Shown piece after piece: positions 32,189 through 41,541 of a stretch of DNA of 64,000 nucleotides. The DNA is taken from assembly GCA_032622095.1 (NCBI GenBank), contig CP136061.1, positions 26,476,991 to 26,540,990 on the forward strand, given 5' to 3'. The translations under genes and the position numbers were made by a program. Every line of letters begins with the position of its first letter. The stretch's first letter is position 1. Below the pieces are notes generated by a model. The model saw only the letters and a list, made by a program, of their open reading frames with translations, did not search any database and was not told the origin of the DNA. This DNA is from Siphonodentalium dalli. Lineage: Eukaryota; Mollusca; Scaphopoda; Gadilida; Siphonodentaliidae.

Positions 32189-33837
32189 GTGCAGACAGAC
32201 GTAATGGAAATCCGTAACATCACTTTCATAGGCAAATCGTCAAAAGCCACCAAAAAGCCCATAATTAGGAACGCTCGTTATTATCTACTGCTTGTTGGTG
32301 ACAAAATAATGGACGCTCTTTATAAGAAACGATCTTTGGAATTTGCGAAAATTCAAAACGTTAAAATGTTAGAACTTTATCTTTTGAATTTCGATATCTG
32401 GTAATCTAAACCTTATATTAATTGGCTTGTTGGGTCGATCTAATTATTTTCTTGTGTATAGAAGACGTACAGATGCTGGTTTTATGTTGTCAAATCGGAT
32501 GGAGCATATTACTATGATCTACATGTGAACATATTTAATTTAAATAATACTATAATGCAAAATTGTATATAAAGGATTCCAGGGTACGTTATGAAAAACA
32601 ACTATATGGAACTCCGCGTTCCTTACATAAATATGAACAATGGGCATACGAACATGTCGATCAATACATGGACATAGGAACGAATGGGAATCCTTCTGGA
32701 CGATCTAGTGAAGTGATGCTAACAGTTCTATTATACCATACGAGGAAGAATATACAAAGAAACTTTATATGCACCCGAGGTTGATATTTTCAGAGTAGTA
32801 ATCACTTCAATTGGGAGGTACGACAATTCCGTATTTAAATATATATGTGTATATCTGTGTTATTGTGGAATTTGCTGATGCCCGGGAATATACACCATAT
32901 ACCAGGTCTTCTTCGAGGTATGTAGGATATACGTTAATTCGGATTTTTTTTCTTCTTTTTTTTTTCGCTGTTATTCTTTGAAGCAGATCAAATCGTATTT
33001 CATTCGGGTTCCTGAAAGTCAAAATCCTTGTCCTGTCAAGGGTTTTGTATTTCATCGTCATCGTTATAACACAACATACAAAAGCAAGAGTAAACAAATC
33101 TCAGATTTGTCTTCGATCGTTTTGGGAACTATCGATAGCTCGTATCACTGTACACGGTGCTTGATTTTCATTCACACTGTGGTTTCAATGTGACTCCATT
33201 GCCTGGTTGGTGATTGTAGTATTTTGCAAGTGTGTGATATCGAGTAAGTGTACAATGTGTGAATACCCCTGTTATGTTCTCCGGTGCATGTACGTACCAC
33301 GGTCATCTTTACCGGATACTCTGACTTAGTTCTAACTTATACATTCAAATTGTGTTCATGTCTATGCATTGCTGTCCATGTATATCATAAATACAACATG
33401 AAAATGTTGTACTCGTCAAGCTGGTCTGACATTTGGCGCTGGTTTTTCATTATTGTAAAGGTATAGTTAATAAATAAAGTCGTCTTGCAGTTTACTATGG
33501 ACATAGTGACCAATGGGGTGGGTATAGTTTACTATGAAGACAAGGAGCGCGATAATACCCACAACATAGGGCACTATACCCGCGTAGTCAACCTCAGTAC
33601 ATTCTCTATTATTATCATTCACAGTACAAATTTAACTTCTACATAACTGTATCCACCATGCAAGATGGAACTATCATGAACTTGTAAAAACATGCATAGT
33701 CCGTAACTGTATTCCACCGAGCTGGAACTATTATGAACTGCTGGGCTGTTCAAAGTCCCTAGTGATAATTTAATTGGAATCAAGAAGAACTATTTTTCCC
33801 GAGAACAAATATGATAACCCACTTGTGAATACACAGT
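32189..33837. other. Intergenic sequence, no confident gene
   Basis: Several 60-75 codon frames without motifs. A diverged ~75-bp duplication (AACTGTATxCCACC..GATGGAACTAT) lies at about 33645-33735. Confidence 0.5.
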
Positions 33838-34280
33838 TTAACCCTTTACCCAACAGAACGGCCCTGTGCCAATGCATTCTCTTATATATGCGAGTCGACC
33901 ATATGTGCATTGGCTTAACACATATTAAAAATGATAAAATTGTCAAAGAATATAGAAAAATATCATAACAATTGTTAAAAAATGTAAGAAACAATTATAA
34001 AATTGTTAAAGAATGTAAGAAAAAATGGTAAAAAGTGTTAAAAAAACGATTTTTTTAGGCCAGTGCATTCTCTTATATATGCGAGGCGACCTATGGTCGA
34101 CTCGCATATATAAGAGAATGCATTGGCACAGGGCATATATGTAACCATCACAATGTGGTCAATGAACCGGTTCCAATGATACCCATATGTGTATGGTGTT
34201 ATTGAGACAGACCGAAGATATTTTAGGCTGTTGAAGCTTTATTTGGGCGTTTTTGGCCGTTTTGTTGGGTAAAGGGTTAA
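33838..34280. mobile_element. TTAA-flanked piggyBac-like MITE (435 bp) with two palindrome modules
   Basis: TTAA at 33838-33841 and 34277-34280. TIRs are 22 bp, beginning CCCTTTACCCAACA, with one mismatch. A full palindrome (34060-34127) sits toward the right end and a collapsed version (33868-33914) near the left end. The interior is a run of TTGTTAAA/AATGTAAGAAA-type sequence. Same family as the fragment at 1-80. Confidence 0.9.
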
Positions 34281-34970
34281 AAGAAACATAACTGTCACAA
34301 GCATGTCGTCAATTCCAGTTCAATAAACCGAAACGGTATTTAATGTTTGTTTTGAATGCTCAAAGACCAGAAACAGTACCACATGGTGAACTAAACCGTA
34401 AGTCGGCGCTTCGCAAATTGACACCATTCTTGTGAAAAAAATGTTCACTCTAATAATTTAATTTCATTTGGACACCCATTTGTAAAATGGTTGATACATT
34501 CCTGTATATATTTCATCGACATTGTAACATTCATTGTTGTCTCTGTTCATTGTTGTACACTAAATTTTGGTATAGTGTGCTAAATTTAGCACCATATATA
34601 CTATACAGGTATATATAGTAGTGTGCTAAATTTAGAACAGCGCTGTACCATACGGGACACAGTTCTCGACCAATGAGCAAGCGCCATTTGTGGTTGATGT
34701 GAAATATATGATTATATTGTACATGGTTGGGAACCTATATACATATACGTCATAATCTTGCACCGATGAAAATATGACTATTTTCAAGTAACTTTGGTCA
34801 AAAATTTTCAATATTTTCAAATATGAAAGTCATAATCACCATAAAAACAAATAAATTCGATATCCTACATGTAGCTCGTTATATTATCATAGATTGCTGA
34901 TATCTTTGGAAATATAGGGGATACAACTTATTTTGAAATTGGCAGCCATATTATCTTGTCGCCGTTATCG
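34281..34970. other. Intergenic sequence with small palindromes
   Basis: GTGCTAAATTTAGCAC-type palindromes occur around 34578-34635 (GTGTGCTAAATTTAG appears twice). Nothing else is supported. Confidence 0.5.
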
Positions 34971-35032
34971 ATCACATTATAACATTGATTCCCGGCGTTA
35001 TCGATCACATTATGACATTGATTCCCGGCTCT
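34963..35032. repeat. 35-bp direct repeat x2
   Basis: CGTTATCGATCACATTAT(A/G)ACATTGATTCCCGGC is present twice in tandem. Confidence 0.9.
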
Positions 35033-35081
35033 GGACAACATACCAGTCTTCAATTATATAGAGGATCTTTAATGAGTCACG

Positions 35082-35189
35082 ATTCTATGCGAAATTTATT
35101 AACCGAGTGCACTAAAGTTTGATTGAGCCGAGCTTTGGCGAAGCTCGAATCGAAATTATTGGACGAGGTTAATGAATTTCGTATAGAAT
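35082..35189. repeat. 108-bp hairpin element with 23-bp terminal inverted repeats
   Basis: ATTCTATGCGAAATTTATTA (35082 onward) pairs with TAATGAATTTCGTATAGAAT at the right end (two mismatches). The centre holds a second stem, CGAGCTT/AAGCTCG. It could be a tiny MITE or a foldback element. Confidence 0.75.
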
Positions 35190-35274
35190 GGAGCCGAATT
35201 TGAGATCCATTTTATCACATTTTAGCAATAATAACCGATCTCGAAACTATTGCGGTTAAAAACAAATAAGATTT

Positions 35275-35475
35275 CCTTATCGCATCCAAAGAGGAAGTAA
35301 AGACATCTTCAAGAAAGCATATAGTTCCATTTTAAATGTGTCCTTTCATGTTGACACATTGTTCACCCACCCTTATCACACCCAAAGAGGAAGTAAAGAC
35401 ATCTTCAAGAAAACATATAGTTCCATTTTAAATGTGTCCTCTCATGTTGACAAATTGTTCAACAACCCTTATCAC
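35275..35475. repeat. 96-bp direct repeat x2
   Basis: CCTTATC(G/A)CA(T/C)CCAAAGAGGAAGTAAAG... begins at 35275 and again at 35371, about 95% identical, so this is a recent tandem duplication. Confidence 0.9.
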
Positions 35476-35740
35476 CCGTGTATGTATCTCACTAAATAAC
35501 CCAACACAAATCGAATATTCTAATTATATTCTAACTAACAACATAATTAAGTTCAGACATTGACATCGATCGCGTGGGCCGATAATATATTCGTGTGTCT
35601 TGTCTCACTAACATATATGATGCCGGGTTTAGGGGCTAATTGTGTGATAAATCATATATATCACTGTTTATACATGTATGTAGCTATATACATATTTATG
35701 TATATCGCCGTATATATGTAACTTTATGTAATTTTATATA

Positions 35741-36185
35741 TTACTAGAAGGTGACCCGACTTCGTCCGGGCTTTGACCTTGAATTGACCATTTTTAAGGT
35801 CAAGGTCAGGTGGGGTCAAACACCAACACCCCAAAAATGGTGGAAATCGGCCCAGCGGATACCGGGAAATCGGCCCAGCGGATACCGAGATACCCTATGC
35901 ATCAAATTTCGTCTGTAAAAATCCGAGATCTGGTCTGCGACCAGATAAAATTCGTATCCGGGGCAAGATACATTCACATAGCAAATTTCAAGTCGATATC
36001 TCAACCCGTTTCCTATATCTCGCACGGGCTCGCCAATACGACAACGTCGACCGCCTGGTCAAACTACACACACGTACCAAGTTTCGTCCCGATCGGTCGA
36101 GAATCGTAGATTTGTATAAATGACAGACGTACAGACAGACAGACATACAAACATACAGAGGTCTTCAAAATATATATGAGATATA
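35741..36185 (+). repeat. Dispersed repeat, copy with both ends (ACTAG..CCCGAC..CAGACAGACAG)
   Basis: Starts ACTAGAAGGTGACCCGACTT (with TCGTCCGGGCT next) and ends AGGTCTTCAAAATATATATG. It shares about 100 nearly identical bases (36028-36130) with the copy at 36650-37048, including the sequence before a CAGACAGACAG tract. No coding potential. Superfamily unassigned. Confidence 0.8.
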
Positions 36186-36649
36186 TCCAACTACGCATTC
36201 GCGGGGAAATGATACCGTGTTACAGGTAATAGCACGTGAACATTATATCTTGACAACAGATCGTAGAAACAACCAAAGCTGTTGCTGCGCCAAAATTCCT
36301 TACTTTACAGTGTGGACACAATATATATATTTATATATATATATATATAAAGTAGCTCTATACAGTCATAATACAGTGGTCCATTTCTGATGCAGCCGGA
36401 CATTGTTAGCGGTAACATCTCTCATTTGCCTTGATTGAGGGTGATAATTAGATTGTCCCCCGGCTCTTGATTCGTCCCGAACGTTTTCGCAAGATTTCTT
36501 TTATAAACCAATCACTTTTACTGTCCCTGGATTATATGAGAATTTTTTTTTTTTAATCGATATTAATTGATACAAGCTTTTCCTGACATGCGATTCATAA
36601 ATATTATGTTATACATCGGAATCTATGTAAAACATACTAGGAATATATA
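36186..36649. other. Sequence between two dispersed-repeat copies
   Basis: Contains a (TA)n microsatellite at about 36323-36349. No gene seen. Confidence 0.5.
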
Positions 36650-36989
36650 CAACTAGACGATGAGCCCGACGTTGTCCGGGCTATTCAAAAACCAAATATC
36701 AAGTCGATAGCTCCACCCGTTTCCGAGATCTGGTCTGCGCATGTGCGAAGCTGGCGTCGCACGGGCTCGGCGACCGGATAAAATTCGTATCCGGGGCAAG
36801 ATACATGTACATACCAAATTTAAAGTCCATAGCTCCACCCGTTTCCTAGATCTCGTCTGCGCATGCGCGAAGCGGGCGCCGCACAGGCTCGCCAATACGA
36901 CAACGTCGACCGCCTGGTCAAACTACACACACGTACCAAGTTTCGTCCCGATCGGTCGAGAATCGTAGATTTGTATAAATGACAGACAT

Positions 36990-37020
<31 letters not shown>

Positions 37021-37048
37021 TAGGTCTTCAAAATATATATGAGATATC
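36650..37048 (+). repeat. Dispersed repeat, second full copy
   Basis: Starts AACTAGACGATGAGCCCGAC (then GTTGTCCGGGCT) and ends AGGTCTTCAAAATATATATG. It has two internal partial repeats of 'GATCTGGTCTGCGCATG...' (about 36727 and 36847). Same family and orientation as 35741-36185. Confidence 0.8.
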
Positions 37049-37755
37049 TTTAAACATCACGGAAAGGCTGAATGTCTAGCGAAACGTACCATCTGATTTC
37101 AACATTTGTCTTCGAATATTGTCATCGCAAATTTGCACATCGTCATTTTAAACACAAATCGTTTTTGCAGTATGGTTGCACTCAACTCCAGGCTCCACAC
37201 CAATATGTCAAAAGCCTCACTTTGTGCAGTCAAACATGAGTTTTAAATGTATTTTACTGGTGATTATCTTATTAATATCGAGTATCTAGATGTGTTATTT
37301 ACATTGATCGTTTGTGAATTGTTTATGTATTTCCAATTGCGTGTATTTTTATTCATCATATATTTAGTTATTTGCTGTGATTGACATATATTCCTTAATG
37401 ACGAGAATGACGAGACCCACTGGCTTAGCACGAAGAACAATCACAAAAAACCGCATTCCATTCCAGAAAATACTAGACGATTTTCTCTCTCAATGTTGTT
37501 TTTCGGTTATTCATTATGATCATATGTATCCTTTTGATAACATTGTGTTCGTCAGGGGGGGGGGGTGATGATTATTCAGAAGGTTCGGGAGAAATATTTA
37601 GAACGTTCTTTGTTCAGAAGGTACATGACTTGAATGAGCCACTTTTTTATTCGAACGAAAAACACACAACTAAACTAAACAAAAGACTAAGACATAATAA
37701 ACAAACATACAACTCGTTATTAAAATTTTAGTCGCTACGCCATTTACTGCCAAAT
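37049..37755. other. Intergenic sequence, no supported feature
   Basis: A G10 homopolymer lies at about 37555-37565. Nothing else. Confidence 0.5.
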
Positions 37756-37774
37756 TACAATCAACCATAGAGCA

Positions 37775-37990
37775 TGTTTGTATAATTATACGGTAGTGGA
37801 ATATACGATGTATTGTGTATTTGATGGCATAATTGTATAATTATACGGTAGTGGAATATACGGTGTACTGTATATTTGACAGTATTACTGTATAATTATA
37901 CGGTAGTAGAATGTACGGTATACTGTCAATTATACGGTAGAATACTGGCAACTGAGCTGCCGGTAATCTACCGTAAAAACGACGGTGGGT
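37775..37990. repeat. About 67-bp tandem repeat x3 with ACGGTAG/CTACCGT arms
   Basis: TGTATAATTATACGGTAGTG is repeated near 37776, 37827 and 37889. The stretch ACGGTAGAATACTGGCAACT (37935 onward) plus GAGCTGCCGGTAATCTACCG forms a hairpin-like ending. A very similar-sounding repeat is, from memory, common in fish and other marine animals. Confidence 0.75.
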
Positions 37991-38009
37991 TATCTACAGT
38001 GTGTGCTAG

Positions 38010-38740
38010 CACAACACTACACCATATAGGGTACAGCTGTCAATCAAGCTGATGTGCTAGCCCAACACTACACCATATGAATGAATAATTTATTGGATAA
38101 AGCATGTACATATAAATCACAAGGTGAACAATAGAAATACAAATACAGTGTACACGCATACTCCGGGCGGTGATGTGCCATTATAGCCGTCTTCCCATCA
38201 TCGTCCATATAGGGCACAGCTGTCAACCAATCAGATGTGCTAACACAACACTACACCATATAGGGCACAGTTGTCAACCAATCAGATGTGCTAGCACAAC
38301 ACTACACCATATAGGGCACAACTGTCAACCAATCAGCACAACACTACCCCATATAAGGCACAGCTGTCAACCAATCAACACTACACCATATAAGGCACAG
38401 CTGTCAACCAATCAGATGTGCTAGCACAACACTACACCATATAGGCTACAGCTGTCAACCAATCAGCACAACATTACACCATATAAGGCACACCTATCAA
38501 CCAATCAGCACAACGCATCACCATATATGGCACAGCTGTCAACCAATCAGCACAACACTACACCATATATGGCACAGCTGGCAACCAATCAGCACAACAC
38601 TACACTATATAGGGCACAGCTTTCAACCAATCAGATGTGCTATCACAATACTACACCATATAAGGCACAGCTGTCAACCAATCAGCACAACACTACATCA
38701 TAAGGGCACAGCTGTCAATCAATCAGAACGTTACATTTCT
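38010..38740. repeat. 42-62 bp tandem array rich in CCAAT and CAGCTG motifs
   Basis: Units such as CACCATATAAGGCACAGCTG plus TCAACCAATCAGCACAACACTA. Some copies carry the extra ATGTGCTAGC. About eleven copies contain AACCAATCA, an excellent match to the NF-Y (CCAAT) core, next to CACAGCTG, an E-box. The small open frame at 38170 is a shadow. Confidence 0.9.
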
Positions 38741-38929
38741 GGGTGATGTCACAGTATGGTGTGGTTCTTGGTCGAAAATGCATGCTTTTTGTGCTCCGAT
38801 TATCGCAATAAATATTTAATTGAGTAACCTGGATAACATCCATGATTGTTAGCGAAATAAATCAAAATCGACTCACCACAATTACCTAAATCATGCAATC
38901 TCGAGCTGAGACCTTCACTTACTGCACAG

Positions 38930-39080
38930 GTATAACTAAGGCTGAATTGGTCATTGTCGCATGGTTTCGAGCAAAACGACACCCAGGATCCATCAAACGT
39001 GCAAAAAGACACACAGGATGTCCCAATTAAACGTGCAAAAAGACACCCATGATCTTAAAGTCTTACCAAACAACGGGAAT
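38930..39080 (-). repeat. Minisatellite-bearing dispersed repeat, minus copy
   Basis: The reverse complement gives AATTCCCGTTGTTTGGTAAG..., units of GTGTCTTTTTGCACGTTT, and then GCGACAATGACCAATTC. It mirrors the plus copy at 39240-39445. Confidence 0.8.
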
Positions 39081-39169
39081 TTAGATTAGTCGTCTGCTAT
39101 ATATTTATTAATATTGTTATAATAATTATTTTTTTGTGATCGGAGTGAAATAACAACGGAATTTAAATG

Positions 39170-39171
<2 letters not shown>

Positions 39172-39214
<43 letters not shown>
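39172..39214. repeat. (AT)n microsatellite
   Basis: An uninterrupted AT dinucleotide run of about 43 bases, between the inverted copies of the minisatellite-bearing repeat. Confidence 0.98.
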
Positions 39215-39216
<2 letters not shown>

Positions 39217-39239
39217 TCCGCTTTGATTCGGACTGGCAG

Positions 39240-39530
39240 CGCAGTTCCGTATCAATAAATAATGTAAACTCTCGTTGTATGGTGAGACTTTGGATCCTGT
39301 GTGTCTTTTTGCACGTTTGAGAAATCCTGGGTGTCTTTTTGCACGTTTGGGACATCCTGGGTGTCCTTTTGCACGTTTGAGAGATCCTTGGTGTCTTTTT
39401 GCTCCAAACCATGCGACAATGACCAATTCAGCTAAACGAAGTAATTATATATTACGTGTATTGTTGTTTCAATCTTCAACTTTCCCTGTCAGAACATCAA
39501 ACAGCTCCCAGGTTTTGAACCGGGGAGGGG
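39240..39530 (+). repeat. Minisatellite-bearing dispersed repeat, plus copy with four 30-bp units
   Basis: CTCGTTGTATGGTGAGACTT, then four tandem GTGTCTTTTTGCACGTTTGA-type units (39300-39400). CCATGCGACAATGACCAATT follows, then a flank (CAGAACATCAAACAGCTCCC) shared with the copy at 39690-39860. Confidence 0.85.
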
Positions 39531-39689
39531 TAAGTCCAGCCCTTTATTTTTTTATCGCATTTTCACAAGGGCGGGAGTGATCGAGACGGAGTGGGACCCC
39601 GCTCGAGTTTTTGTATCCGGGGCCCGTGGGATTTATCGCGAAAAGTAAATTTCACCTAAATTTCTCAACGATTCCAAAGGGACCAACGA

Positions 39690-39860
39690 CAAACAACTGA
39701 TGTAAATTCCCGTTGTATGGTGAGACTTTGAATCCTGGGTGTCTTTTTCTTCGCAACCATGCGACAATGACCAATTCATATATTACGTGTATTGTTGTTT
39801 AAATCTTGTATCTTTCCCTGTCAGAGCATCAAACAGTTCTCAGGTTTTGATCGGGTGGAG
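39690..39860 (+). repeat. Minisatellite-bearing dispersed repeat, plus copy with one unit
   Basis: Same flanks as 39240-39530 (CCCGTTGTATGGTGAGACTT and CCATGCGACAATGACCAATT) but a single GTGTCTTTTT unit. This is evidence that unit number changes between copies. Confidence 0.85.
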
Positions 39861-40228
39861 TATGGTCTCTATGTGCGTAGCCAGAGTAGAGATTCATGGT
39901 ATGATTAAATCGGGTCTCCTTTCAGAAATGTATCAAATTGACAATGTGTTTGTTTTCTTATCACTGTGTTATTAATGTTTGTGTGTTAAAGAAAAAATCT
40001 CCAGGTTGATGTTGAAACAATGTGATGTGTTTGGGTTTGTAAGCTAATTTTACAGAACCTAATCTGTTTTTATTATACATGTGTATCGAGCAGAAACAAG
40101 AGCTTGTTTTCAAGAGCCAAGGCATGTAGTCATGCAAGACATGTATTATTGTCGAGACCTCATTTGAAGCCACGTAAAGCCGCTAACTAAACCCAGTATA
40201 AATCCTAGATGTTGGCACCTTGTCGGGA

Positions 40229-40856
40229 TTAACAAACAATGGCTGTGGACACACGTACCACAGTAGCGATGGCATAGTAGGTGTGACAATTTATTATGGT
40301 GGAGTTTGGTGACAATTGGTCCGTCATAATTAATATGCCATAGCATCTCTCAAGGATGTATCTACCTGAATGTCTTGTCGATGATGATCTTTACTCAACA
40401 CGCAGTGTTATATTTTGGATGTTAACACACAAGTCCACTTGATAACTTAACGAATAACCCATCTCAAAAGCCATGATTGTTCTTACTAATGAAATTAATA
40501 TAAGTAGATAAACATGCATGCATTGAGATCATATAAAAAAAACGTACCACAATAATAATATATATGTGAGTCAATGAGGAATTGCCACCAGGCCACGGTC
40601 AAACACAATTCTGGACGATCAATTATATATATCGTCGTGAATACAATTGAGCAAAACGTAATGAGCAGAGATCAACATTGGTGAAAAGCAATGGTTAATT
40701 GGTCCAGTTGACTCATTGTGCGGAAAATCAGCGGGCGACATGGATAGCTATGGCACAGAATTATGACGGACCAATTGTCACCAAACTGCAGCATTATAAA
40801 TTGGCACACCTACCATGCCATCGCTACTGTAGTACGTATGTCCGCAGCCATTAAGT
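40229..40856. mobile_element. Inverted-repeat element with arms of about 110 bp
   Basis: The left arm 40229-40345 (ATGGCTGTGGACACACGTAC... CAATTGGTCCGTCATAATTA) matches the reverse complement of 40746-40856 at roughly 85% identity. The loop is about 400 bp. It looks like a long-TIR MITE or foldback element. Flanking duplications are not clear. Confidence 0.7.
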
Positions 40857-41265
40857 CCATGAATTACTTTGAAATCAGCTAATACATGTACGTTTCAGAT
40901 TTTCCATTTGATATATTTGAATGGTTCGTTTTCTTCGTCGGCATAGCTTTACACATTTCGATAAACTAGTGGTCGGAAATCGACTTTCCTATTATTACGT
41001 ATTTTACAGGACTTCCCCTGGTGAAGACTATTGTTCAGAGTGCCCTCTCCCGTAGATATAAAGCTGAGATTGGCACCAACTTTGAACATTGTTCGAAATT
41101 AGGGTCGAATATCGACTTTTCCAATTTCCGTGTTGACAGGTTGAAGCCTATAGTGCAGAACTACCTGATAACTCATACAGTTTTTCACGTTGTATTTATA
41201 ATTCGATGATAACGCATACAAAAGGTTCATGATGCATATCTTATGTGTATCATATGTGATTCTAG
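40857..41265. other. Intergenic sequence, no supported feature
   Basis: Only a 62-codon frame without motif (41021-41209). Confidence 0.5.
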
Positions 41266-41541
41266 CTAGGATATTTTAACCAGCGATGCGGCGGTGTGGG
41301 GAGCCATGAATGGATCGCGGGGGTTAGATGGTGTGAGTTCGGGTGGTCTCCCAAGTGTGATCAGTATTAAAGTTTTTAACAGTTGGTAATTTATGGTTGG
41401 CACAACAGCACTTAGAAATTTAACACCAAACATAGATAGAAATTCTTCAAACCAGTTGTTATTGTTGAATGTGTTGTCTTTAGACCATACATATCCATAT
41501 GTTCCCACTTTTGGACTAATATTTGTAACGTTATGGTCATC
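41266..41541 (-). CDS. Possible exon of an unidentified membrane protein
   Basis: The minus-strand frame stays open from about 41541 (after CCTAG) to TAG at 41266. It has protein-like composition: YGYVWSKDNTFNNNNWF, a hydrophobic stretch FLSMFGVKFLSAVVP, TLILITLG and a Pro-rich end. I do not recognise the family. A weak acceptor lies at CCTAG (41542-41543) and a weak donor at CTG|GTTAAA near 41276. It could equally be an old exon or chance. Confidence 0.25.
   Translation of the reverse strand, partial: DDHNVTNISPKVGTYGYVWSKDNTFNNNNWFEEFLSMFGVKFLSAVVPTINYQLLKTLILITLGRPPELTPSNPRDPFMAPHTAASLVKIS

Noticed and set aside
32563-32784. 73-codon frame at 32563
   Set aside because: No motif or splice context; typical of random AT-rich sequence.
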